Shown here in pieces: positions 21,305 through 33,544 of a stretch of 64,000 nucleotides of DNA. The notes under the pieces are model-generated. The model was given only the letters and a program-made list of their open reading frames with translations. It had not been told where the DNA came from and searched no databases. This DNA is from Ariolimax columbianus (lineage: Eukaryota > Mollusca > Gastropoda > Stylommatophora > Arionidae). Positions within the stretch are counted from its first letter, which is position 1. Each line of letters starts with the position of its first letter. The stretch lies in the NCBI GenBank assembly GCA_036924085.1, contig JAVGWX010000019.1, positions 10,904,196-10,968,195 on the forward strand, read 5' to 3'. Both the position numbers and the translations under genes were made by a program.

Positions 21305-21745
21305 AACCCACTGACTCACTGTGTGACTGATTGACTCACTGACTGATTACTTTACTGATTAGCTCACTGACTGACTAACGGACTGACTGACTGGCTCACT
21401 GAATGGCTGTTTAACTAAATTGTTTGGCTGACTGTGACTGGCTGACCCAACGACTGACTCACTTACTGACTCAGTCATGAAGTCATTCGCTCCCTCACAC
21501 ATTCACTCCCTTTCAATCGCCAACTAACTCACTCATCCGATCATTCATTGATTCATTTTCTCACTCCCTCTGTAATTCATTCATCTATACACTCACTAAT
21601 TCGTTCACTAGCTCATTCATTTGCCTTCAATCACGAACTAACTCGATCATGATTCACTTTTCCCTCACTCAATCAGTCATCTATTCACTCATTCACTCAC
21701 TCACTCACTCACTCACTCACTCACTCACTCACTCACTCACTCACC
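21305..21745. repeat. degenerate ACTG/ACTC repeat region
   Basis: Irregular actgactgactc-type repeats pass into a nearly perfect (ACTC)n run at 21687-21744. Confidence 0.8.
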
Positions 21746-21759
21746 CACTTTCTACAATG

Positions 21760-22010
21760 TGTAAGATCTTTCTTTTTGTGCGTCCTGAAAAGGGCATTTC
21801 TGGCTGTTTGCATCAGCTTTCCTCATATCCCGAGGGTGCTGAGGAAGGTGGTCTCGAGTCCTCCAGGCGGTTGTACTATGCTTGGCTTCATCTTCGTGCC
21901 GTTCACTACTCCTGGGGTCACGTCAATACCATACCTCGTTAGCCAGACTGCCAAGAAAACAGCCGGTTTCCACGGTAGACATTGGTAGAAGAAAAATGGG
22001 GGTCTTGGTC
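21760..22010 (+). mobile_element. dispersed element A, copy 3 (body)
   Basis: It runs gtgcgtcctgaaaagg, cttggcttcatcttcgtgcc, cctcgttagccagactgcca, then ggtcttggtcagcatatttt, the full order seen in other A copies, and passes directly into the 38-bp array. Open frames of 60-97 codons here are accidental. Confidence 0.75.
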
Positions 22011-22709
22011 AGCATATTTTATCTGACTCTAACTAACATTGTCCGAACAGTATGTTTTGGCTGACTCTAACTAACATTGTCCGAACAGTATGTTTTGGCT
22101 GACTCTAACTAACATTGTCCGAACAGTATGTTTTGGCTGACTCTAACTAACATTGTCCGAACAGTATGTTTTGGCTGACTCTAACTAACATTGTCCGAAC
22201 AGTATGTTTTGGTTGACTCTAACTAATATTGTCCGAACAGTATGTTTTGGCTGACTCTAACTAACATTGTCCGAACAGTATGTTTTGGCTGTCCCTAACT
22301 AACATTGTCCGAACAGTATGTTTTGGCTGACTCTAACTAACATTGTCCGAACAGTATGTTTTGGTTGACTCTAACTAATATTGTCCGAACAGTATGTTTT
22401 GGCTGACTCTAACTAACATTGTCCGAACAGTATGTTTTGGCTGACCCTAACTAACATTGTCCGAACAGTATGTTTTGGCTGACCCTAACTAACATTGTCC
22501 GAACAGTATGTTTTGGCTGACTCTAACTAACATTGTCCGAACAGTATGTTTTGGCTGACTCTAACTAACATTGTCCGAGCAGTATGTTTTGGCTGAATCT
22601 AACTAACATTGTCCGAACAGTATGTTTTGGCTGACTCTAACTAACATTATCCGAACAGTATGTTTTGCCTGACTCTAACTAACATTTTCCGATCAGTATG
22701 TTTTGCCTG
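22011..22709 (+). repeat. 38-bp minisatellite, about 18 copies, expanded tail of element A
   Basis: The unit cagtatgttttggctgactc plus 18 bp is 38 bp, with very few differences between copies. The first unit is continuous with the 3' end of the A body. The consensus matches the reverse complement of the 37-bp array at 498-1030 apart from one indel and several substitutions. Confidence 0.95.
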
Positions 22710-22730
22710 GCCAGCCGTTAGTTTTATCTC

Positions 22731-22831
22731 CGCAGACAGACATACATGCAGACAAATAGGTAGACAAGCAGGCAGATAGGCGCGCATATAGGCAGACATG
22801 CAAGCAGGCAGGCAGACAGACAGGCAGATAT
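22731..22831. repeat. GACA/GGCA tetranucleotide repeat
   Basis: Impure cagacaggcaga repeats; similar tracts are at 52884-53252 and 54693-55091. Confidence 0.8.
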
Positions 22832-24003
22832 AATTCACAAAGCCATTCTTCACTCATTTTCATCCCTTATCCTACACTAAAGCAATTTGCGCATCTATCA
22901 TCTGACTGAGTCACTGCTTTCAGCTTTCAGTCTCTGCCACAGGCCCCGTTTTAATTCCTGCCCTTCCTAACGAAACATAAAACATAGTATGATATGACCT
23001 TTAACCTTTTAACCTTGACATGTCATGACAATCTGAAGCCTGCTGTGCAGCCCTGAGAGACACAAGTATATTGTTACAGGCATTAGGAAACCTGATATGA
23101 TTCTAGGAAGGGCTCCTCGTGTGTGTCTGTCTTTGTGAGTGGGTTGAGTGGGGAGGGGGTAAGAGAGGGAGAGGTTACGTGACACAGACGAAAACATGTC
23201 CGCTGCCACACTGACAGTATGTCGCAAAACGGTAAATTGTCTTAACGGCCTAATTCATTTTGTGTAGAAGTTACTCCAACTTGCACACCCTCCCATTCTC
23301 TCTTTCCTTAGTCTCTCCACATCTACCTTCGGATGTGTAGAGGTCCTTTTGTAAATAATTGAAATACAGTGTGATCAGCCTTTTCCTCTTCAAACAGGAC
23401 ACCGTTAATTTCGCATGAATTTTGATACTTGTAGAATATAAGCGCTCTTTTCTAATGTTAGCTACATAATTTCCTTTAATGTGCACAGTGTGAGCACAGG
23501 ACCTCCATGTTTATCATTCCTCTCCAATAAGATGAGGCGACCGATCTCACACACATTTAGTCAAGGGGAAGTTTGAAACTTGCTGGATTCGAAAATGTTC
23601 AATTTCAAGCCAATTTAATTCGTTTTTTGAGAGACGAGCGCCTTATTTCTCCTCTATTCACAGGGATCGAACCCATACCGAGTGTGGAGAAGCGTGCAGA
23701 AGGCTCCTAAATCCCCATTTCATGTGACTGTGGTACAGGAATAAGCGAGTAGATAAGTCGATCCAACTAGAGTTGATAGAAGAAGATGTATCGTAGATAA
23801 ACACAGCCAGAATCGAGGTGTTAATGTCTGTTTGAAGATATAACTTATTTTAAAGTGTCATTTCTATTTATGATTGAAGCGTGTAATGACGTTATTTTTA
23901 AATGTTTGTATTTATTTTGCATGTGAAAAAAAGAAAACATAAATTTGTTTTTAAAATTAAATTAAAAAATTAAATTACACATGTTGATTGGCACAAATCT
24001 TCA
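22832..24003. other. no recognised feature
   Basis: No motif-bearing frame; an A/T-rich stretch is present at 23820-23985. Confidence 0.3.
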
Positions 24004-24195
24004 TTGCTGCACACACGTGTCAAGATTCCGAGGTCAAATGGAATACAACTAAACACATACATGATCAGCTTGGGAATCATCTGTCTCTCCTTTGGAGTTT
24101 TTGCTGGAATGGTACGTACTAGCGATGGCCATAAGTACGCTCGTATATTCTGTTTGTTATCTTCATTTGTAAGTATTTTTGTAGCAGATTTATAG
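24004..24195 (+). CDS. possible membrane-protein exon (weak)
   Basis: An open frame of 63 codons encodes, from an internal methionine (24061), a hydrophobic segment beginning MISLGIICLSFGVFAGM, a short polar loop, then a second hydrophobic segment (RIFCLLSSFVSIFVADL). Such a helix-loop-helix pattern would suit a small multi-pass membrane protein. Possible splice donors are gtacgt at 24112 and gtaagt at 24170, and a modest pyrimidine-containing stretch precedes the frame, but no acceptor is convincing. The family is not recognised. It may be chance; there is no paralogue or neighbour exon in the window to support it. Confidence 0.2.
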   Translation: MLHTRVKIPRSNGIQLNTYMISLGIICLSFGVFAGMVRTSDGHKYARIFCLLSSFVSIFVADL

Positions 24196-24221
24196 ATGTA
24201 AATCAGTCGAGAGGGAGGAAT

Positions 24222-24425
24222 CTGCATAGAGAACATCATCATCATCTGGTTGATCAGTCCCAAGACTGACTGCAAGGTTGTCTGAGTATGTCTGAACGTT
24301 TGACCCTACCCACTGTAGCTTTCTCCATTTCAGTATAGGTGCGTAACTTGAATGGCTTTGCCTGCTTGAGGTATAAAGGCGAGTCTTGGTCACCCCTTTA
24401 ATCTATTCCCCTGTATCGCGCCCTC
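24222..24425 (-). mobile_element. LINE 3' tail (CR1-like), weak
   Basis: On the minus strand the sequence ends CTTGGGACTGATCAACCAG followed by GATGATGATGATG, resembling the 3' terminus of CR1-type LINEs. The remaining sequence is too short to classify further. Confidence 0.4.
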
Positions 24426-24825
24426 TAGTATTTTCCGTAGGAGACATTAATGCCGCACATTGTGTCCCAACCAACTCAATCTTGTTTAAAATTTAATTTT
24501 CAAAATATGTCTATGTGCACACAACAGCGAGAACATTATCCTTGTATCTTCTTTCTGCCCACCTCATTCGTTGCATTCTTCAGTAGTATCACATTTCAAA
24601 CTCTTCTAAGCTTTTTTCAATCCATGTTTCAGTAAAGAATAAAAGGGCAGAAAACATATCCAAAACTCAGTGGCAAAGGCAACCAAAAAAAAATAATTTT
24701 CGGCGATGCAGACTCAGTAAGAACAGTTTACAGCAGACATCACGGAAAACAAGATTCGTGTTAGAAACAAGATACTTTTCCTTAGATGTTCTATGCTAGT
24801 CACAATGACTATAACAAGATATTAA

Positions 24826-24850
24826 TCAAGCAATCAATCAATCAATCAAT

Positions 24851-24881
<31 letters not shown>

Positions 24882-24884
24882 TCA
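24826..24884. repeat. (AATC)n microsatellite
   Basis: Near-perfect tetranucleotide run with two AAGC interruptions. Confidence 0.9.
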
Positions 24885-24894
24885 AAGACCGTCG

Positions 24895-25335
24895 CTCCTC
24901 TCAGTGTTCATTTACAACATCCCCCCAGCAGCAACGGTTCTGGGCTGTTCATTCTGTCTCTCTCAAGGTGTTATCATTTGATCTCATTTCCTTTCCACAT
25001 TCTCTCCTCCGTATATTTTTGGGTCTACCTCTTTCTCTTTTCCCTTGATGATTCCATGTAATAGCCTGTCTGGCTGTGTTTGAGGGTGCCTTCCGTAGCC
25101 TACGTCATAACCAGCCCCATTTTCTTCGCCTAATTTCTTGTTCCAGCGGGCTATTGGTCTCATTTCCCATAGGTCTTTCTTCCTCCCCATTTCCTGCCAC
25201 TTTAAATCCATTATCCTTGATAGGCATCTGTGAACAAAGGACTGGTCTACCAGCAACTGACGCAATCTGCTGGCGAGAAAAAATTTGCGTATGGATATGA
25301 AGGTCCCCTATGCCTCTCTGACGAAAGACAACAGC
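24895..25335 (-). mobile_element. LINE reverse-transcriptase C-terminus, frameshifted
   Basis: Reading the minus strand across two frames gives RRRKWGWLGTMLRKAPSNTA, then a GKRKRGRPKN basic run and RRRECGKEM, the typical C-terminal region after the reverse transcriptase of Jockey/RTE-like LINEs. An upstream frame gives RCLSRIMDLKWQ. Frameshifts and loss of the 5' part make it a dead copy. The same subfamily is seen at 46289-46695 and probably 50800-51070. Confidence 0.8.
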
Positions 25336-27149
25336 CATACTTTATTTGTTTCAGCGGAAAAAATAATTAATGGTGAATACTTTTTGAACATACCTTGTAC
25401 ATACTGTCACCACAAGCACCCAACATAGGCAAAATTTATGTGTAATGGGGGACATTTTGTAGCTTATCACTGGCCGCCTGTTGCATGATGCCATTACTAT
25501 AGATGAGTCAGTAATTCCCAAACTTCAAAGCATTGAACTCAGACGAGGATCCAACGGTATAGGAAGCATGAACGGGCGAAGCAAGAATGTGCACAACCAT
25601 CGAGTTACAGGAACCTTCAGTTTCCACATCTTCTCCAATTTCTGACATAAATTGTATACCTATGGGTATGGCCGAAGTGCAGTCGAATCTTTGGAACAGA
25701 ACATAACAGAAAAAAATAAAAAATAGCTAAAGTATTTTAATATACTAGTGAAATTTACAAATACATTTTTAGATGTTTATGTAGTAAGAATATATGAAAA
25801 TGGAGAACTTGCAGTCAAATTATAATTCCAATGTCATCCTTGCTTAAATCAACTACATGTAATAACGACCAATCACTGGCAGGCAGAACGAATGGGAGGG
25901 ACAACACCCGATTACATGACTACGGAAAATAGCAGTCTCTCCTTTAGTACTGGGCGAGGTTTGACTACAAGTCTCAACAGCTGGGAATGGTAGCGGTGGA
26001 TCAACTCAGCGGCCCTTAGATGCCTATACGAACAGTATTATTATTAATGTCAAGAACAACAGCAATGTATATGTGCTAGTTTTACAACAACACAACAACA
26101 AAAACAGCAGCTGACTTTGTACAACAAATAAACAGCAAGTGCACGTACTACCAAAGCTGAAACTGCCGTCAGCGATATTGTGTAATTAACGTCATTGTAC
26201 CAGGTTTCAACTGTTTCTCGGGTTATTTGACCAGTTAACCTTTTTGACTATCTTGCGTTTCTTTAACTGTAAGCATGTACCCATATACAGCTTGGTAAAC
26301 TATAGTGTGTCACGAATACAGACTAAACTCAGTCGCTTCATGAGAGTCAACCCCTTTAAACGCCTAGACACTCAGATTGTACCTAGTTTTAGATAAGAGA
26401 ATATAATTAGTCCAAAACGTCCTTATCAAACACGTTTGGCGATTTTTCTGTTGCACGGGAGCGTAGATCAGTAGAGCTGTAGCGAGCTTGCTTCTCATAG
26501 CAAAGGTACCGGACTCAATTCTAGTTATCAACACGTTCCAGTCGATCGAGTTGTAAATGTGCAAATGGCTTACTGTTAGGGACGACAAGGCAACGAGTAT
26601 GAGAACAGGTCACCTCACCTAAAAACAAAATGAGGCCTGGTACAATGGAGTCTCTTCCACGTCATCCCCGACAAATGTGTCTGCTATTAGACTACATTGA
26701 CCTTGTTACTGTGGTACAGCACTCAATTCGGACTATAACCACGTCTTCACTCGTCTCTGGATCAATTACCTTGACTCTCTGTGATCCTTGGTTCCTAAAC
26801 ATGCTTCAGTGGTGTTTATGTGCCGTTTCTGTGTACGACACTAGATCTGAAACGCTGTTGGCGCTTGCTTCTAGGGCATGACATTCATTCTGAAATCCTT
26901 CCTGAGATGTTTTCGTACAACATTCCTGTTGGGAGTTTAGTTCAGTGATGAAACAGTGAATGGTTGCTCACATTATGAGACGGTAAATGTGTTCCATGTT
27001 TGTTTGCATTTAGTCTGCAAGAGATGCCATCTTCACGGTACAAGATAGTATCAGGGTCGTTCCTCCTTTACGTTGCTTAAATGCAAGTTGAGAAATTACC
27101 TGTCAGTGGTTTTGAAGGTAGGAGAAATAGTGGATTTAATAGTTGTAAC
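25336..27149. other. unassigned sequence with one tRNA-like segment
   Basis: At 26455-26560 the plus strand shows gtagatcagtagagc and, about 45 bp later, cggactcaattct, resembling A and B boxes of a tRNA-derived SINE. No body or TSD could be delimited. Otherwise nothing recognised. Confidence 0.3.
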
Positions 27150-27150
27150 C

Positions 27151-27238
<88 letters not shown>

Positions 27239-27274
27239 TAGTAGTAATAGAAGCAGTAGTAGTAGTAGTAGTAA

Positions 27275-27318
<44 letters not shown>

Positions 27319-27662
27319 ATAGCAGCAGCAGCAGTAGCAGCAGCAGCAACAGTAGTAGTAGTAGTTGTAGTAGTAATAGAAGCAGTAGTAGTAGTAGTAG
27401 TAGCAGTGGTAGTAAAAGTAATTGTAGTAGTAGTAGTAGTAGTAGTAGTAATAGTAGTAGTAATAGTAGCAGGAGTAGCAGCAGTAGTAGTAAAAGTAGT
27501 AGTAGTAATAGTAGTTGTAGTAGTAGCAGTAGCAGTAGTAAACGTAGTAGTAGTAGTAGTAGTAGTAGTAGTAATAGTAGTATTAGTAGTAGTAGCAGCA
27601 GTAGTAGTAAAAGCAGTAGTAGTAATAGTAGTAGTAGCAGTAGTAGTAAAAGTAGTAGTAAT
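27150..27662. repeat. (AGT)n/(AGC)n microsatellite
   Basis: Over 500 bp of trinucleotide repeats with AGC and AAT/AAA interruptions. Homopolymeric frames on both strands (206 and 211 codons) are artefacts. Confidence 0.95.
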
Positions 27663-28499
27663 TTATATCCAAATACTGCGAGTGTATACGTGATCAAAGG
27701 TAAACCCGGATATTAGTTTAACATTGCAGTTGGGGTAAGGCAGACAGCCTTGTATTATTCAATCTTTTCAATTTATTTTTGGAAAAAAAAATATAATGAA
27801 TACTCTAGACCAGGGATTCTCAACAGGGGAGGGGGGGGGGGGGGAATTATAGGGAAATTGGGACCATGATTCATCAAAGTGTGATGACCTTCTTAAGACG
27901 GGAGGAATGAATTTCTGAGGAAAAGTGAAAAAGGGGGGGGGGGGTGAATCAATTAAAGGTTGAGATCCTCTGCTCTAGATGAACACACTGGAACAATGAC
28001 AGCAGGTGAACGTTCAATCCGAGACTTGTTCTTTGCTCAGTTGCTCCTACTGTGGGTAATTACATGAAGTTGCAAACATGAACAATCAGGCTCGCTTCAC
28101 AATCTAGGAAATATAGCATGGAAATAAACACAGGACCAGCGTTTGACGACCAATAAGGAAAGAAACAAAGACTATGTAACACAAAAAAGTACATTTTCAG
28201 AAAATTACACAATTAAAAAGAAAGGAATCCGTAATTCGAGCTGATATAACGATAACAAATCTAAAAACGAAGACTATACAACAACCAACAATTATAATCT
28301 TACTGAAGCCATAGCGGAAAAATATAACATAAAGCTGAAAACAAAGATCAAATTAATGTTAACGTTAATCGGCTTTGTATATCTGTCTTTCTTTATTGTT
28401 ACTTTGTTCTGTTTGAGCCTTTCAGCGTCAGGTTAAGAAGAGGTAGCTTGACCAGGCCCTAGTATGTGCTTCGTGCACGGAGAGTATCACTGCTTCTGT
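27663..28499. other. unassigned sequence with G-runs
   Basis: G-runs near 27830-27844 and 27935-27945. No gene recognised. Confidence 0.3.
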
Positions 28500-28685
28500 A
28501 AATGTATATACTTTTAAAATATGAATGTTGAACACAGAGTTGGAACACAGAAATCAAAGCAGCAGAAATGAGATACTTTAGACAAATGAATTAAATAGGA
28601 AAGCGGGATCGTGTAACAAATGCCAAGGAAGGCAGTACAATCCGACAGAGATTCGGACCATATCCAGACCTCCTATCAGCTGTAG
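28500..28685 (+). mobile_element. LINE reverse-transcriptase fragment
   Basis: Broken plus-strand frames give TEIKAAEMRYFRQM and IGKRDRVTNA, matching a segment downstream of the reverse-transcriptase core in RTE/Jockey-like LINEs. Short and frameshifted. Confidence 0.5.
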
Positions 28686-28862
28686 AGACACGCGAACTTT
28701 AGTTGTACTTGGGCTGGCATGTCATAGCATGAAATGGGCTGTTTAACATCACAGTCATGGGCACAGCTACTGGTAGAAAACAAAATATGTCGCACTAAGC
28801 TGGACTGCACAAATGATGTTCGGAAATAGACGGACATAACTTTAATACGGACTGACACAGTG

Positions 28863-29240
28863 GAGTTGGATGGGGTCACAGACTGATGTGGTGACAGACT
28901 GATGGGGTGACAGACTGATGTGGCGATAGACTGATGTGGCGACAGACTTGTGTAGGGACATACTGATGTGGCGACAGACTTATCTGGCAAGAGACTGATG
29001 TGGTGACACAGTGATGTAGGGACAAACGGATGTGGGGACAGACTGATGCGGTGACAGACTGATCTGGCAAGAGACTGATGTGGCGACAGACTTATCTGGC
29101 GACAGACTGATGCGGCGACAGACTGATGCGGCAAAAGACTGAAATGACCACAGACTGATGTGGCGATAGACTGATGTGATAACAGACTGATATTAAAAAC
29201 AGACTTATTTGTCGACAGACTGATGTGGCGACAGACATAT
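28863..29240. repeat. about 16-bp degenerate minisatellite
   Basis: The unit tgacagactgatgtgg and variants (gcgataga, gcaagaga) repeat with irregular spacing. The 201-codon minus frame (28676-29281), a run of HQSVATSVCR-like repeats, arises from it. Confidence 0.85.
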
Positions 29241-29311
29241 CGTGATGATTCGTGATGTAGTGAGAAGTGGTGCCCATACAAACTTCTTGGTTTTGGGAAT
29301 ACGAAGACAAA

Positions 29312-29459
29312 GTAGTAGTAGTAGTAATAGTAGTAGTAGTAGTAGAAATAGTAGTAATAGTAGTAGCAGACGAAGCAATAGTAGTAGTAGTCGAAGCATT
29401 TATAGTAGTAGTAGTAATAGTAGTTGAAACAGTAGAAGTAATAGTAGTAATAGTAGTAC

Positions 29460-29510
<51 letters not shown>

Positions 29511-29807
29511 CTGTAGTTGTAGAAGAAGTATCGGTATAAGTAATAATAGTAGTAGTAGTACTAGCAGTAGAAGCAGTAGAAGTAAAAGTAATAGTAGTAG
29601 TAGTAGTAGTAGTAACAGTAGTTGAAGCAGTAGAAGTAATAGTAGTATTAGCATTCATAGTAACAGCAGAAATAATTGTAACAATAGTAGCAGTATTAGT
29701 AGTAGTAGTAGTAAAAATAGTAGTAGTAGTAGCATTATTAGTTGAAATAGTAGTAGTAGAAGTAAAATTGGCAGCAGTGAAAGTAGTAGCAATAGAAGCA
29801 GTAATAC

Positions 29808-29840
<33 letters not shown>

Positions 29841-29957
29841 CAGTAGTAGCATTAATTGTAGTAACACTTCTAATAATAGTAGTAGTAGTATGACTAGTAG
29901 TATTAGTAGTAGTAATAGTAGTAACAATTGTAGTAATAGCAGTAGTGGTAGTAACAC

Positions 29958-29990
<33 letters not shown>

Positions 29991-30052
29991 CAGTAGTAGT
30001 AACACTAGTAGTAGTAGTAGTAGTAGTAGTAGTAATAATAGTAATAAGACTA
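29312..30052. repeat. (AGT)n microsatellite, long and impure
   Basis: About 740 bp of AGT repeats with AAT, AGA and ACA variants. The 343-codon threonine-rich minus frame (29092-30123) is an artefact. Confidence 0.95.
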
Positions 30053-30139
30053 GTTTTACATGAAACCAACATGCCATTCTGATTAGTGATTGCTACTTTT
30101 GTGAAACTCTTCCAAATGAACAATGTATTTTAAAGAAGA

Positions 30140-30911
30140 TGATATTGTAATATTTCTACTGCTAATCGTCCAGTGTTTAATGACGAAGACTTTCTATATC
30201 CTGTCCTACCAGATTCAGATGCTCTGAGCGATGAAGACAAACGAAAGATCAGTGAAAATCTATCACCTGTGAAAAAATCTATTTCAAGAGATCCTGATAT
30301 CGTGTCTACTGAAGAGCCTTCACAGTCACAGAGAATTAACGACAGGGAATAGAATGATATAGTGAGAGATATGGAATTTCCAGAAGAGAAAGCAGAGCTG
30401 TTGTGGTCTATACTACATGAAGAGAAACTTCTAGAAGATAATGTGCATGTGTCTATATTTCGCGGGCGACAAAAAAAAAAAAAACCCAAAAAACCCCACT
30501 ATTTCCCTAATTAAAAATGACATTCCTTGAAGACGAACACTTTTCATTGATGTGGAGTTTTAAAACGTTGCTTTGATATGGCTTTACCATCTGTTTCACT
30601 CGGGTATGCAGCTCACGTGAAAGAAACATACATGAGTGTGAAACAATTCTTTCAGAAAATCAACTATGACAAATATAAGTGAAAGATTTGTGGTGACTGA
30701 AGGTCATTTCTATCTTAATGGGGCTACAGCAAGAATAAAACAAACGCTGTGCTGTTTCCTCTGTCTCTGGACCAGCCGTGCCAGCACTTACAAGAAAATG
30801 GATTGACACTCTCGGCAATCACTTGAACAGAAAACATGAATGTCCGTAACGAACCTGTGGTACAATTCAACAAAATCTGGCTCCCTCATCTCGACATCAT
30901 ACTTGAACTGG
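30140..30911 (+). pseudogene. decayed copy of a repetitive invertebrate protein gene
   Basis: Plus-strand pieces in shifting frames give NDIVRDMEFPEEKAELLW, then HVKETYMSVKQFFQKINYD, and NEPVVQFNKIWLPHLDIILE. From memory of the family, these correspond in order to a high-copy uncharacterised protein in animal genomes (pattern VRDL.LSKE.AELLGSRL, then the LPPLHIKLGL-like end). Several stops and frameshifts show it is dead. It runs directly into an RTE-like reverse-transcriptase remnant at about 30912. The function of the parent family is not known to me, and it may be mobile-element related. Confidence 0.55.
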
Positions 30912-31850
30912 AGTGAGTACGGCATCGACATAAATGGGCGATTACTTAACCACCTAAGCTTTGCTGACGAAATCACACTTATCACAGAGACACCCACGAA
31001 ACGACACATATGCCAGTATCGCTGAAAGCTGAGGGCAAGAAAGCGGGCCTCACCATAAATATAGCAAAAAGGAAAGATGTGCGCAACCGCTTTACGGAGC
31101 CCGACCCCGTATCTCTAAACGATACACCCCAAAGAATGTAGACGAATACATTTACCTCGAACGCCTCATCAATATGTACAATAACCTGAATGCCAAGGTT
31201 GCAAGTCGCTGACGAGCAGACTATGCCACATTCAACTCGATAAAGATAGCAGCAGACGCCATAAGAGACACCAAACTGCTAGCAGACATATTCGACTCAG
31301 AGGTCCTATGCTATGGAAGTGAAATCTGGTCTCTGACTAAAGCCACGGGGAAACAGCTAAGGACAACCCATGCCTCTATTGAGCGCCGTCTCGTGGGCAC
31401 ATCACTTAGGCAAGAGCGCCAGATGGGCCTACACAACAGTGACATCCGGGCAGTGTCACTCGTCAAGGTTGTCTTACATCATGCCAACAACTCTAAGCAC
31501 AGCTGGGCTGGCCATGTAGTCAGAAAGAAAGACTAACGCTGGAGCACTGAAGCCACCCTGTGGTCCCGCACGGAAAGAAAAGACAAGATTAGCTCGAGCT
31601 GAACAACACTCGCGATTCTAAAACAAAGAAGTTAGCCATCCACTGGACAACCCGTACTCGAGACATAAGTTAGCCATCCACTGGACAACCCGTGCACCAG
31701 ACATAATCGATTGGAAACCGAGATGAAACCAGGTCTAAACAAAAAACCACAGTACTGCTGGTGTCCAGCCCGCTAAGCAGAGCTAGTGACATGCCCTCGG
31801 CTACTATCAACTCGCACAAAAGTTGGAACCTGCACAAGAACTAACATCCT
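30912..31850 (+). mobile_element. RTE-like LINE reverse transcriptase, dead
   Basis: Plus-strand fragments give INGRLLNHLSFADEITLITE, where the catalytic FADD motif reads FADE, losing one metal-binding aspartate. Next come KKAGLTINIAKRKDVRN, LLADIFDSEVLCYGSEIWSL, ERRLVGTSLRQERQ and a SWAGHVVRKKD C-terminal motif. In-frame stops and frameshifts are frequent. Within the C-terminal part, about 46 bp around agttagccatccactggaca are tandemly duplicated (31630-31710). Upstream reverse-transcriptase motifs are replaced by the unrelated pseudogene at 30140. Confidence 0.8.
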
Positions 31851-32139
31851 TGTAGATGTACAGTTCGACTAAAATTGAGATTAAGCCGTCCCTTAATCTC
31901 AAATGCACATATAAAGTCAGTATTTTCCATTGCAGTCAGAGATGGATAGACTAAAGTATACTGTTTTCAGGGTTCGTACCTGTTATCTTCAAAGCAAGCG
32001 CTCAAACGATTCTGACACTGAAGATAATAAGAAAGAATGAAAGGAAGGAAGAAGAATTACAACCGCATTATTTGCTGCCTAAGCTAGCACATGCTGTGTC
32101 ACTAATGACAAATAATTTGAAATTACGTCTATAGAACTT

Positions 32140-32230
32140 CAAAGTGTTTGCCAGTACTTAATTTTGATATCCACCTGTAAATTGGTACCTGGCTTACATG
32201 ATATGAAAGAAAAGACAGTGGAGTAGGAAA
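32140..32230 (+). mobile_element. SINE conserved-domain fragment
   Basis: ccacctgtaaattggtacct, then ggcttacatgatatgaaaga, matches in sense orientation the domain present at 12990-13050, 15715-15750, 42850-42895 and 48050-48090. No head or TSD found. Confidence 0.5.
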
Positions 32231-32244
32231 CTGACCTTCCCCCC

Positions 32245-32470
32245 TCCCCCACCTTCACCCTCATAAACAGGGAGTGGGGGAGGGCTATGTTATTAAGTGG
32301 TGTGACACGGCTCGTAAGCAAACATGCGTCGTGTGTTCTAAATCAGCAAAGTTGCGTGGTGTTTCTATAGGAAGCCAATACATTAACAACATCGGTGCTG
32401 AGGTCAGATAGATTGGGCCATAAGGCGCAAGACACGGTCCAACGCATCCCGCTTCATTGAAATAAGATTG
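32245..32470 (+). mobile_element. diverged S2-type SINE
   Basis: The order gttattaagtggtgtgacac, then gctgaggtcagatagattgg, then ccataaggcgcaag and gtccaacgcatcccgc parallels the S2 copy at 9029-9292, with many substitutions. Boundaries approximate. Confidence 0.45.
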
Positions 32471-33544
32471 CTAAGAACACACACACACACACGAACACAC
32501 ATTTAAACACACACACACAAATGCATGGAAAAAGGTCTAGTTCTTAATAACGTCTATAACACACTTGATCTGTTATAACGCTAGTTATAGCTTTTTAGAT
32601 TAAGAGACAGTTGACAGAAATAACTCGGTTTCGTAGAATGTTTGAAGTTTTACAGTAACAACTAATAGAAATATCCTGTTCCATCGGAAGAGTGCTGCAA
32701 ACGTGACAATCAATTCGATAATTTGTCGGTTCCTCCACACCATTGGATCTGCGAAACCTATCGATCGTCCTGTTAGATTCAACCAGCAGTCCAACATTTG
32801 TGGTAGAGGATTGTCAGCTTATATTTGGGGTCAAGTACTTGTCCTGCCACCGATCTCACAACCAAAATAAATATGTAGGCTTTCTTTATCTTCCGTCATT
32901 CATTGTGACAGCCACGCTTTTTTTTTGTCCGCAAATATAGTAAAAATAATTCGTACTGTCCACAAAATCACGTGGCATCTGGACTTAAATAATTCACATT
33001 ACAATTGAGGACAAGGAGGAGATGTAGTTACAATAACTGCTACAGATTGTGTCATCAAATTAGCGCTCAAGGCCATCTGTCTCGCAAGAAATCACGGGCC
33101 ACCAGCCTATTGAACCAACCCCCCTTCTCTCCACTCTTTCCCCTTCCAAACATGAAAACTACAGACAATTCGGGATTTTGAAGTTCGTATTCGCGATCAG
33201 CATGCCCAAATTAGTTTTAAATTGCTGTTTTTGCCTCGGATACATTTTTGATGTTGTCCAGTCTAATGTGTGTGTCTGCTGTCGCACGATTTACTTTCCA
33301 ATTATCACTTTCCTATTTCTATCCGCGACAGACTCCTATTTCTTTCTTTGCAATATTTCAATTTTGAATTGTGGTCTATACACAGTTTAATTACGTACAC
33401 ACATTTCTTCTGTCGACACGGCCATTCTAATGAATGCATAAACTGCACGCTCAGTTTACAAATGCTTAATTATCCAACGGCTCAAGTGATTGCAAGGTGT
33501 TTTGTTTTGATTCTTTCTCCGTCTCCCTGTGCAATAATTATGTA
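32471..33544. other. unassigned sequence with CA-rich tract
   Basis: A short (CA)n tract lies at 32478-32518. The frames at 33178-33545 carry no recognisable motif. Confidence 0.3.

Noticed and set aside
29092..30123. 343-codon threonine-rich frame resembling a mucin
   Set aside because: It is a translation of an AGT microsatellite with no signal peptide or cysteine pattern.
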